Assembly (NCBI GenBank): GCA_000154345.1
Contig: DS480340.1
Span: 1 to 58,025 of the forward strand
DNA: 58,025 nt
Reading direction: 5' to 3'
From: [Clostridium] leptum DSM 753
GTDB taxonomy: Bacteria; Bacillota; Clostridia; Oscillospirales; Acutalibacteraceae
This document shows, piece by piece, positions 46,825-54,470 of the stretch. The translations under genes and the position numbers were made by a program. The notes under the pieces were generated by a model. The model saw only the letters and a list, made by a program, of their open reading frames with translations. It had not been told where the DNA came from and did not search any database. Position 1 is the first letter of the stretch, and each line of letters begins with the position of its first letter.

Positions 46825-46943
46825 GTACTCAAAAGATGGAGCCGCACCATCTTGAGTATATGTTCTACCCTCCTCAATGTACCCCTCAAGCTAAAAGGAA
46901 GAAGCCGAATCCGTTTAGGGTTCGGCTTCTTCTTTTGTGTTTT
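46825..46943 (+). ncRNA. Candidate trans-acting small RNA with C-rich linker
   Basis: TATAAT at 46813-46818 (weak -35) predicts a start near 46825. The roughly 115-nt RNA begins with a hairpin (UACUC-AA-AAGAUGG / CCAUCUU-GAGUA, 46826-46858). An unpaired 39-nt linker follows, with CCCUCCUC (46868-46875) and CCCCUC (46882-46887). A perfect 12-bp terminator stem (46898-46909/46921-46932) and T-rich tail complete it. Hairpin, C-rich seed, terminator is the layout of Firmicutes sRNAs that pair with ribosome-binding sites. There is no credible ORF. I do not recognise a known family. Confidence 0.6.
46898..46943 (+). terminator. Terminator of candidate sRNA
   Basis: GAAGAAGCCGAA, an 11-nt loop, TTCGGCTTCTTC, then TTTTGTGTTTTT. 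Confidence 0.93.
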
Positions 46944-47179
46944 TACCATTATATTTCAGTGCCGCTGGCCTTCCTGTGCTTTCTTCCGGACGCTGTTTTC
47001 CGCCGGGCGGTGCTTCTTGTTGTTTCCATGGCCCTTTTCCCGGACGGGTAATTTACTTGTTCTGCTTCAGCCCGCGGCAACTCCGGCAGGCCTTTGGAGC
47101 CTTCTGCTTCAGCCTTTTCTTTCTCCGGCGTTTTTGCCCTGTTGCAAAATCGGGCATACGGAAGCACGGCAAAAGCGCT

Positions 47180-47213
47180 GGATTTTCCAAAGGAAAATCC
47201 GGCTTATTTTTTT
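47180..47213 (+). terminator. Terminator just upstream of spoIIQ-like gene
   Basis: GGATTTTCC-AAA-GGAAAATCC is followed by GGCTTATTTTTTT. It insulates the spoIIQ-like gene from upstream read-through. The span 46944-47179 carries no gene that I can support. Confidence 0.75.
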
Positions 47214-47238
47214 GTTTTTATTTTATTGATCCTCTTTC

Positions 47239-47268
47239 GAATATTACCTAAAAAACCCGGCAAGAATA
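47239..47268 (+). promoter_or_regulatory. Possible sigma-F promoter of spoIIQ-like gene
   Basis: GAATA (47239-47243), a 15-nt spacer and GGCAAGAATA (47259-47268) fit the sigma-F pattern GYATA-N15/16-GGNNANANT except for A in place of Y. The predicted start would leave only a short leader of about 14 nt. Confidence 0.45.
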
Positions 47269-47287
47269 ACCCAAGAGGTGAAATGAA

Positions 47288-48073
47288 ATGAGCAATATGC
47301 GTTATGCATCCCCGAAAAAATCCGGAAAGGGAGGAAAAGGCTTCTTTGTAGCGCTGGGCGTCTGCCTCATCGCCGTAGGAGCCGCCGCGTTCCTTACCTA
47401 CCAAAATGTCTCACAATATTTTTCCCCCGAGCAGTCGGCTTCCTCACAGCAGCCGGAGTCCAAAGCGGAATCCACCCAGCAGGCCGGCAATACGGTCAGC
47501 GGCGTTAAGGAGACCGTCAGCAGCGCCTCCTCCAGCGAGGCGGCGTCCTCTGCGGCGGAATCAGAGCCTGAGCAGTCCGAGCCCGAGGTAAGCGATATTC
47601 CCCAGGAAGACTCCCAAGAGGATGGCGCCGCCCAGACGGCCGCCCAGACCAGCGGCATGGATTCCGTGGTTTACCCGGTAGGCGGCAACGTGCTGAAGGA
47701 ATTCAGCGGCGAGGCGCCGGTGTACTCCGTCACCCTTGACGACTGGCGCGTCCACGAGGGCGTAGACTTCGCCGCGGAAAAAGGCGCGGTGGTGAAAGCC
47801 TTTACCGGCGGCCAGGTCAAGGAAATCTACGACGACCCCATGCTGGGAAAAACCATGGTGATTTCCCACAGCGGCGGCTATGAAGCCTATTATTGCGGTC
47901 TGGGTGATACCACCCTGGTCAGCGCCGGAGATTCCGTCTATCCGGGCCAGGACATTGGTTCTGTCAAGGAAATTCCCAGTGAGGTCTTAGACGCCTCTCA
48001 TCTGCACTTTGGCGTGAAAAAGGATGGCGTCTGGATCAACCCCATGGACGCGCTCGCTGGCGCGGAGCAGTAA
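47288..48073 (+). CDS. SpoIIQ-like M23 (LytM) peptidase
   Basis: The 261-residue protein has a short cytoplasmic N terminus, one membrane helix (about 19-38), a long Ser/Glu/Gln-rich spacer, and an M23 domain (about 125-258). The zinc residues HEGVDF and HLHFGV are intact, as in clostridial SpoIIQ. SpoIIQ sits in the forespore membrane and pairs with SpoIIIAH during engulfment. The assignment rests on topology and on proximity to spoIIID, as in Bacillus and clostridia; a vegetative LytM hydrolase is the alternative. AAGAGGTG precedes the ATG. Confidence 0.8.
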   Translation: MSNMRYASPKKSGKGGKGFFVALGVCLIAVGAAAFLTYQNVSQYFSPEQSASSQQPESKAESTQQAGNTVSGVKETVSSASSSEAASSAAESEPEQSEPEVSDIPQEDSQEDGAAQTAAQTSGMDSVVYPVGGNVLKEFSGEAPVYSVTLDDWRVHEGVDFAAEKGAVVKAFTGGQVKEIYDDPMLGKTMVISHSGGYEAYYCGLGDTTLVSAGDSVYPGQDIGSVKEIPSEVLDASHLHFGVKKDGVWINPMDALAGAEQ

Positions 48074-48116
48074 GCCTGCCCCCGTTTCGTTTTAGGGGCA
48101 CAAAACAAAATTAAAT

Positions 48117-48164
48117 AAAAAGAAGAAAAGGCACGCAGTCTCTCGCTGCCTTTTCTTCTTTTTT
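48117..48164. terminator. Bidirectional terminator
   Basis: AAAAGAAGAAAAGGCA pairs with TGCCTTTTCTTCTTTT; T tracts occur on both strands. It serves both the spoIIQ-like gene and the convergent GGDEF/EAL gene. Confidence 0.93.
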
Positions 48165-48236
48165 GCCGTTTTACCGTTATTCCATGTGAAAAATTTTAGG
48201 CTTCACCCGGCGCCGGCAGCGCGCCTAATCTCTTTG

Positions 48237-51224
48237 CTATCGGCTCCGGCTGGTAATCTCCTTCAAAATTTTATCCGGAATCGGCTGCGAGGTGAGGCTC
48301 GGCACGCCAACGTAATAGCCTTGAAGGTAATCCACGCCCAAGCTTATTACGGTGTCCATTTCTTCCCGAGACTGAACCCCTTCGGCAATCACAAGGCTGT
48401 TGTTTTTTCTGGCAAAGGAAATAATATTGGAGATCATTTCCTGCCGGTTCTTATCCTGATGGCAGTTCCTCACAATGGACAAATCCACCTTAATGAAGTC
48501 CGGCCGCACAGCGAGCAGAGAGACCTCGCCGTTATATCCAGCCCCAAAGTCATCCAGAGCCACCTGGCCTCCGTGACGCTTCAAAAACGAAATTTTCTTG
48601 CGGGTATAGCTTTCCACTCGTTCCTCCTCCTCGGTCAGCTCTACTACCAGACTGCCGAGGTAAGGTCCGTACTGAGCCTCCAGCGCCTTTTCATCGGACT
48701 CGGAAAGCCCCTGGTTGGCGATAGAGTTGATAAACAGGCGGCAGTCCGGCGGTATATTTTTAAATCCGGTGAAGCTTTTCAGAGCCAAAAACCAAGTCAG
48801 CCGCTCGATCTGATAAAGCTTACCCTGGCTTTTCGCGAGGGAAAGCACCTCTAAGGGCGTTTCCAGAGAGGTGAGCCGGGGGCGCATCAGCGCTTCATAG
48901 CCGAAAACCTGGCCGGTGCGGGCGTTCACGATAGGCTGGAAATAGTAATCCAGAAGCTCCTCCTCAATCAGCCGGTTCAGTTCCTCGCTGTTATGAAGCA
49001 GGTAAGCGGATTTTTCATAGTCGGTGATATTAAATTCCGCGAACCGGCCCTTAGTCATATTTTTTACTGAATACATAGCGAAATCCGCGTATCGGATCAG
49101 CTGCTCATAGCTTTCAGAGTCCTTAGGATACCAGGCCACGCCGGCGGACGCCCGGATCCGGAACGACGGCCGGTTAGGCAGCTCCAGGGTGGAGGTTTGA
49201 ATGCTCTTTTGCAGCCGGTCGATCCGCTCCCTGGCCTGGTCTTCCGAATCATAGCCATATAGGAATAGATAAAATTCGTCCCCCGACATCCGGGAGATTA
49301 CCGCATTTTCCGGCGAACCGATCCGCAGGGCGTTGGCGGCGGCGCGGATATACTGGTCGCCGTAATCATGGCCGAAGGTATCGTTGATATATTTTAGATT
49401 ATCCAGATCCATCATAATCAGAGCCGCAACCTTCATCCGGCCGCGGTTCTGAAACAGCTGCCTCATCCGGCTGTGAAATGCCCGGCGGTTCAGCAGATTG
49501 GTCAGCAGGTCGTAATCCCGTTCATACTCGATTTTCTGCTTTTCCACCATCTCCTGGGTCACATCCTCCGCGATGCCCAGCATATGCTGCTCGCTGTCGA
49601 TCAGCTTCAGCCGCACCCAGACGATACTTCCCTGGGAATCCGTTAAACGGAAGGTTTTGACCTTATCGGTGGAAAGGGCCGGATCAATATATTCCGCGAT
49701 CGGGAGCATCAGCTCCTTAAACCGGTCCAGAGGAAGATACTGCAAGCCCTTCTCCTGGCCGATCAGGAAGATTTTGAAAAAATTGGTGGTGAAGTATACC
49801 TCCCGGCCGCCGATGGTATACTCAAAGGCACCCAGGGGAAAGCTGGCCATTTCCACAATCTGAGAAAGCTTAGAGGCGGAATCCGCCACCTCTTCGCCTA
49901 AGGTTTCAATCGCGTTGGTCAGCTCGTCGAATTCCCGGATGTGGATCCGCTGGAACCGCACCGGCTGCCTGGGATTCAGCCCCCGGACCTGATTCACCAG
50001 AGACTGAATCGGATGGGTGGTCGATCGGATGGTAAGGAAGATACTGGCGGCGCCGATGAGCAGGGTCAAGGCGACGGCCAGGAAAAAGGTGGTGCGGGCC
50101 GAGTCCGCGGCGCCGAAAAGATACCGGTTTTCAATCACGCCCATCAGCACCCACTGGTCGTTTTCAAAGGGGGCGTTGTTGTTATAAAGCTTCATCTGCT
50201 GAACACAGGCATAGGTGGTATCGGTAAAATTGCCGTTATCCACCAGGGAGAAGCAGTTCTCCCTGACCGGCTCGCCGGCGGTGAGAACGCCGTCGCCGCC
50301 GGAATACAGATAGGTATACAGCGGGCCGGTAGACATAACAGGAACATATTGGTTAGAATCCGGCTGGCGGACCGCCAGCACGTAGGACACGTTGGTCTCT
50401 TCTGAGAGCTCCGTATAGGGCAGCAGCTTGCTTAGATAATCCAGGGTAATTTCCACCCCCAGTACGCCGTAAACCGTTCCATCCGGCGCCCTTAGGGGCA
50501 TCGAATAGGTGATGACCGGCACGCTCCGCTCATCCAGATAAAAGGGCTTGCTCCAGTAGCCCAGCTCTTTTGGTTCCGCCTCCGGATAGCTTTGGGCCGC
50601 CCGGATGGGATTCTGGTAAAACAGGTTCCTCTGGTCGTTTTCTCCGCTGAAAAGAAAGACCGGATGCCATTCAGAATCCATCGGGATCCCCAGCTCCTTG
50701 GTAATGGCGGTCGGAGCCCGCTCGATCAGGATATCCGAGTTGTCCTGGGAGGTGGAGGAGGGGTCCATATCCCGAAAGTACAGCCCGTTTTTTACTGTGC
50801 CGCCGTTGTCATCCACAGCCGGGGAGCCTTCCAGCACCAGGAAAGCTCCCGTCACGCTGTTGCGGCGCAAAAGCTCGATCACATCCTCGGCGCTGTTCCT
50901 CAGCAGCTCCACCGCCAGATCGGAATTGGTTTCAATTTCATCAAAGCCGGCGTTGTTTTTTTCCAGCACCCGGGAAAAATGCGCCTCAATCTTCTGCTCG
51001 GCTTCCGTCAGGTTGGACCACCGGGAAATCATTTCATACTCTAAATAGTTTTTTCGGGTAATGATCTTCTGGTTGAAAATATCATAAGAATTCTCACTCA
51101 GCCTTTCAATGGCGCCGCTGCCAATGATAGAACCGGTGATCAGCCCTGTTTGCAGCAGCAAAACAACGCCCATCACCAGAAGCATTCTGGCGCCTATGGA
51201 GCTTTGGCGGAATTTTCCTTTCAT
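48237..51224 (-). CDS. Cache-PAS-GGDEF-EAL c-di-GMP signalling protein
   Basis: The 995-residue membrane protein has a first helix near residues 12-35, a long extracellular Cache-type sensor (about 40-370), a second helix near 378-400, a HAMP-like linker and a PAS-like segment (about 450-550). The GGDEF domain has RMSGDEFYLF near residue 646; SGDEF is a permitted variant. The EAL domain (about 740-990) keeps YEALMRPR, ELTEEE, LDDFGAGYNG, KVDLSIVR and VIAEGVQS, so phosphodiesterase residues look intact. It may make or degrade c-di-GMP. It starts 21 nt after a solute-binding lipoprotein gene. Confidence 0.93.
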   Translation of the reverse strand: MKGKFRQSSIGARMLLVMGVVLLLQTGLITGSIIGSGAIERLSENSYDIFNQKIITRKNYLEYEMISRWSNLTEAEQKIEAHFSRVLEKNNAGFDEIETNSDLAVELLRNSAEDVIELLRRNSVTGAFLVLEGSPAVDDNGGTVKNGLYFRDMDPSSTSQDNSDILIERAPTAITKELGIPMDSEWHPVFLFSGENDQRNLFYQNPIRAAQSYPEAEPKELGYWSKPFYLDERSVPVITYSMPLRAPDGTVYGVLGVEITLDYLSKLLPYTELSEETNVSYVLAVRQPDSNQYVPVMSTGPLYTYLYSGGDGVLTAGEPVRENCFSLVDNGNFTDTTYACVQQMKLYNNNAPFENDQWVLMGVIENRYLFGAADSARTTFFLAVALTLLIGAASIFLTIRSTTHPIQSLVNQVRGLNPRQPVRFQRIHIREFDELTNAIETLGEEVADSASKLSQIVEMASFPLGAFEYTIGGREVYFTTNFFKIFLIGQEKGLQYLPLDRFKELMLPIAEYIDPALSTDKVKTFRLTDSQGSIVWVRLKLIDSEQHMLGIAEDVTQEMVEKQKIEYERDYDLLTNLLNRRAFHSRMRQLFQNRGRMKVAALIMMDLDNLKYINDTFGHDYGDQYIRAAANALRIGSPENAVISRMSGDEFYLFLYGYDSEDQARERIDRLQKSIQTSTLELPNRPSFRIRASAGVAWYPKDSESYEQLIRYADFAMYSVKNMTKGRFAEFNITDYEKSAYLLHNSEELNRLIEEELLDYYFQPIVNARTGQVFGYEALMRPRLTSLETPLEVLSLAKSQGKLYQIERLTWFLALKSFTGFKNIPPDCRLFINSIANQGLSESDEKALEAQYGPYLGSLVVELTEEEERVESYTRKKISFLKRHGGQVALDDFGAGYNGEVSLLAVRPDFIKVDLSIVRNCHQDKNRQEMISNIISFARKNNSLVIAEGVQSREEMDTVISLGVDYLQGYYVGVPSLTSQPIPDKILKEITSRSR

Positions 51225-51245
51225 GCTTTCTTCCAGCTTTCCGGT

Positions 51246-52664
51246 TTATTGAATGGATTCCTCCAGCTTTCCGCGGAACTCCTCGAGCCAGCTCTGAAAG
51301 CTTTCCTCCGTGGTAAACTGAGCGGCGGCCTCCTTGCGGGTCATTCCTCCGTCCACCAGAGCCTGAATTTGCTCCAGGTCGGCCTGAGCCCGGTCGGTCA
51401 TGCAATATTCCAGCACGTTCCTGGCGTTGGTTCCGTTTTCAAATGCTTTATTGGTATAAAGGGTATAGCCGTTCACCACGTCGATGGCTACGGTTAAGGT
51501 CTTTTCCAGCGCTTCCCCAGCGCCGCTTAGCTCGGCGGCTTCCAGAGCCTTCAGGCTGTTGGCCTCCTTTTTCACCGGCAGATAACCGGATTCTGTAGAA
51601 AATTGCAGGTTTCTCTGGGCGTCGGTAAACCACTTCAAAAACTCCACCGACGCGTATTCCCGCTTTTCGTCCGACTTCACCACCACCATGCCGGCGCCCT
51701 GCTGAACCGCGTAAGGCGACCCGTCCTTAAAAACAGGCGGCGGCAGCACCAGGGTTTCAATCTGATAGCTTTCTGTATCGTTTATGGTCACCTGGGTGGG
51801 AAAATAGGCCGCGCCTGAGGTCGAGCCTACCAGGGCGATCAAATCTCCGGTCTTCACATCGTCGGAGCGAAATTTCCCATAGGCGCCAAAATGCCCTTGT
51901 ACCATAGGCACATAATAATTTTCCCACAGCTTTCTCAGGGTATCCTCATCCGTGTCAAAGGTTACCCTTCCGTCCTTCACCGCGAAGATCTCGTGGCCGA
52001 GCTGCTTGCAGCCGGTGATAAAATAATTAGCCACCGCGTCCCTTCCGAAAAACGCTTTGCCTCCGGACCATTCGTAATACTGGGCCGCGGTTTGGGTCAC
52101 GCCCTCCACAGTGGATAGGGAATCCAGGCTGGCGCCGGTATCAGCGGCGAATTTATCCCAATCGGTTTTGTTCAGCATAAACACCTCTGTGGATTTCGCC
52201 ACCGGGAAAATTTTTAGGTTTTCCTCTTGGTCGAACCGGCCCTCGTCGATATATGCGTCCACGTACTGGTCCAGCTCCTCCTGGGTCATATAAGAATCCA
52301 GCGGCGCCACCAGGCCCCTCTGGTCCATGGCATAAGCGGTATCCACATAGGCGGAGAAAATATCCGGAATTTCACTGGCGCCCACCTTTTTATCGGCGGC
52401 GTCCGTCACCTTCTGGATCAGGTCGTTCACATTGCCCTGGCTGAAAGCCTCCACCACGATGCCCTTTTCGCGGCCCACCGTCTCGTTAAACTCCGTTACC
52501 AGGGAGTCAAAGGCTTCCTTCTGCGCGCCGTTATAATAGTGCCAGATTTCGATGGCGGTCGGTGAGCTGGGATCCAGCTGAACCTGAGGCGGCGCGCTCT
52601 GGCAGGCGCACAAAGGCAGCATTGCGGCCGCGGTCAGGGCCGCGGCGGTTCTTTTTAATTTCAT
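51246..52664 (-). CDS. Extracellular solute-binding lipoprotein (family 1)
   Basis: The 472-residue lipoprotein has lipobox LCAC with Cys21. It has the sugar-type family 1 binding-protein fold: AIEIWHYYNGAQKEAFDSLVTEFNE at the start, then DIFSAYVDTAYAMDQRGLVAPLDSYM and a C-terminal hinge region with GAGMVVVKSDEKREYASVEFLKWF. No ABC permease or ATPase gene is nearby; the only cotranscribed gene is the Cache-GGDEF-EAL protein. It therefore probably delivers a ligand to that sensor rather than to a transporter. The ligand is unknown. Confidence 0.92.
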   Translation of the reverse strand: MKLKRTAAALTAAAMLPLCACQSAPPQVQLDPSSPTAIEIWHYYNGAQKEAFDSLVTEFNETVGREKGIVVEAFSQGNVNDLIQKVTDAADKKVGASEIPDIFSAYVDTAYAMDQRGLVAPLDSYMTQEELDQYVDAYIDEGRFDQEENLKIFPVAKSTEVFMLNKTDWDKFAADTGASLDSLSTVEGVTQTAAQYYEWSGGKAFFGRDAVANYFITGCKQLGHEIFAVKDGRVTFDTDEDTLRKLWENYYVPMVQGHFGAYGKFRSDDVKTGDLIALVGSTSGAAYFPTQVTINDTESYQIETLVLPPPVFKDGSPYAVQQGAGMVVVKSDEKREYASVEFLKWFTDAQRNLQFSTESGYLPVKKEANSLKALEAAELSGAGEALEKTLTVAIDVVNGYTLYTNKAFENGTNARNVLEYCMTDRAQADLEQIQALVDGGMTRKEAAAQFTTEESFQSWLEEFRGKLEESIQ

Positions 52665-52759
52665 GATAATTCTCCCTGTTGCGGCGGTACGCTCTTATTT
52701 GCTCCTGTCCGAAAAAGGCCTATTCGGCCCGCCGGCTTCTAAGGGCGTCCGCTGGTTTT

Positions 52760-52797
52760 CGTTTGCGGCTTCCATGGTTTCAGGCCGTTTGCGGCTT
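52760..52797 (-). repeat. Direct repeat in leader of solute-binding gene
   Basis: AAGCCGCAAACG (minus strand) occurs at 52786-52797 and 52760-52771, 26 nt apart, between the promoter and the start codon. It could be a regulator site or part of an RNA fold. Confidence 0.5.
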
Positions 52798-52821
52798 TGG
52801 CTCCGCTGATGGTATGAAGCC

Positions 52822-52850
52822 ATTATACCATAGGCCCATCCCGTTCGCAA
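52822..52850 (-). promoter_or_regulatory. Sigma-A promoter of solute-binding/GGDEF-EAL operon
   Basis: Minus strand: TTGCGA (52845-52850), a 17-nt spacer and TATAAT (52822-52827), giving a leader of about 150 nt. Confidence 0.85.
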
Positions 52851-52916
52851 TGAATCTTAATTTTTTCTTTCCCGTCCGCCGCGTCCCAGCCTGTGAAAGG
52901 TTTTCCTCCGGAATAA

Positions 52917-52945
52917 TAATATTCCCTCTTATCCCTGCATAAACA
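52917..52945 (+). promoter_or_regulatory. Sigma-E-type promoter of spoIIID
   Basis: TAATATT (52917-52923) matches the sigma-E -35 KMATATT; after 14 nt, CATAAACA (52938-52945) matches CATACANT at six of eight positions. spoIIID is a known sigma-E target. Confidence 0.75.
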
Positions 52946-52978
52946 TTAGCAAACGTATTCATAAAGGGAGGGTACAGG

Positions 52979-53245
52979 GTGAAAGGCATTGTTGAGGAAA
53001 GAGCCATCGAACTAGGGGAATATATTATTGAAAGCAAAGCCACCGTGCGCAAGGCCGCGAAAAAATTCGGCGTCAGCAAAAGCACCGTACATAAGGACGT
53101 TGCAGAGCGTTTAAAATATGTGGATCCCCAATTATATAAACGGGTGAAAACGGTTTTAGAGATCAACAAGGCCCAGCGGCATATCCGCGGCGGCTTGGCT
53201 ACCAAGCAGAAATACTCGGCGGAACGCCTGACCGCCAGGAAATAG
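52979..53245 (+). CDS. spoIIID: Sporulation transcription factor SpoIIID
   Basis: The 88-residue DNA-binding protein starts at GTG 52979, behind GGGAGGG. The sequence RAIELGEYIIESKATVRKAA, KKFGVSKSTVHKDVAERL and the basic tail are highly characteristic of SpoIIID, the mother-cell regulator acting after sigma-E. Length is normal. Its presence strongly suggests the organism forms spores. Confidence 0.97.
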   Translation: MKGIVEERAIELGEYIIESKATVRKAAKKFGVSKSTVHKDVAERLKYVDPQLYKRVKTVLEINKAQRHIRGGLATKQKYSAERLTARK

Positions 53246-53265
53246 CCGCGGGGAGGCTCTCCACA

Positions 53266-53312
53266 GAAAAAGGCTTTCCGGGACTCCAAAGGAGTCTTTG
53301 GGGCCTTTTTAG
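53266..53312 (+). terminator. Terminator of spoIIID
   Basis: AAAAAGGC...GCCTTTTT with inner stem GGACTCC-AAA-GGAGTCT. Confidence 0.85.
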
Positions 53313-53388
53313 CTTTTTATTAGGCTCCTATAAGCATAACCCGCCGTTTCCGGCTCAGCCGCCTTCGATTTACGGCCGCCGCGGATTG

Positions 53389-54300
53389 TTATGCGCCGGA
53401 GCCTTTTTGGGGGCGGCGGAAGCAGAACGGCAGCATTGCCAGGAAAACCAGAAACGTCAGCGCCTCCGCGCAGGGCACGGCCAGCCACACGCCGGTAATG
53501 CCGAACAGCCGCGACAGCAGAAGCACCGCAGGGATCACCGCCGCGGCGCCTCTTAAAACAGAGAGGACAAAGGCCGGGCCGCCCTTGGAGAGGGACGCCA
53601 GATAGGAGGAGGCCAGGATATTAACGCCCATCATGGGAAACGCGAGGAAATAAAGGGGCAGGCCCTGGCTGGCCAGGCGCTCCATTTCCAGGTTGTTTTC
53701 CTGATTGAAGATACCCACGATAGGCTGGGAGAAAAACCAGCCTATCCCTAAGAAGAGCAGGCCGAAAGCTACCGCCGTGATGACGCCGTAATGAAAGATC
53801 TGCTTCACATGCCGCATCTGTCCGCTGCCGAAGCTGCGGCTGACGATAGGCTGGATTCCCTGGGCCACACCGGTAAAGATGGAGACCACGATCAGCGCCA
53901 GATTCGCGATGATTCCATAGGCCGCCACCCCCACATTGCCCGACAGGGACAGGAGAATCTGATTAAAGAGAAGCATGACGATCCCGGAGGAAACCTCTGT
54001 AATCAGGGAGGAAACCCCCAGGGAAAGGATTCCCCGGGTCTGTTTTCCGCTGAAGGCGCACCGGACAGGCCGGAAGCTGTTCTTCCGCCGGAGAAAGTGG
54101 GTGGAGGAGATGAGGATTCCGATGCAGGGAGCCACGCAGGTAGCCAAGGCCGCGCCGAACATCCCCATGCCCAGAGGGAAAATAAAGACGTAATCCAGCA
54201 CCACGTTGCTCAGGCAGCCCACCAGCATGGCGGCCATGGAAAGGTTAGGCTGTCCGTCGTTGCGGATAAAGCAGACCAGCAGGTTGTTAAATAAAATTAG
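53389..54300 (-). pseudogene. MATE efflux transporter, 5' part cut off by mobile element
   Basis: About 300 residues of the C-terminal part of a MATE transporter remain. From the internal ATG at 54237 the frame continues upstream without interruption through residues reading LILFNNLLVCFIRNDGQPNLS, a conserved MATE segment, and then meets an in-frame TAA near 54322. Homology stops around 54290-54310, where AT-rich mobile-element sequence begins. The first half should lie beyond the other end of the element, outside this window. Function is presumably lost while the element is inserted. Confidence 0.85.
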
Positions 54301-54432
54301 ATATGAATTTTGATTATCTTTTTAGAAGTTCTTATATGCCGGTATAGCCCGTATTTACAGGCTTTTCCGGCATTTTTCGTATCGGAAGAAACTCACATAT
54401 ATTTTTATATCCGCTTAGGTTTTTGCTTTCAA

Positions 54433-54470
54433 AAGTAGTAAAGAAGTAGTAAAACCTTGATTTACTACTA
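54433..54470. repeat. DR-2-type integrase arm sites
   Basis: AAGTAGTAAA occurs at 54433-54442 and 54444-54453, and TTTACTACT in inverted orientation at 54461-54469, overlapping the int stop. AGTAGTAAA is the core of the DR-2 site bound by the N-terminal domain of Tn916 integrase. Confidence 0.8.

Noticed and set aside
46807..47229. Hydrophobic 140-codon frame between lexA and spoIIQ
   Set aside because: It runs through the sRNA hairpin and two terminators and has no ribosome-binding site.
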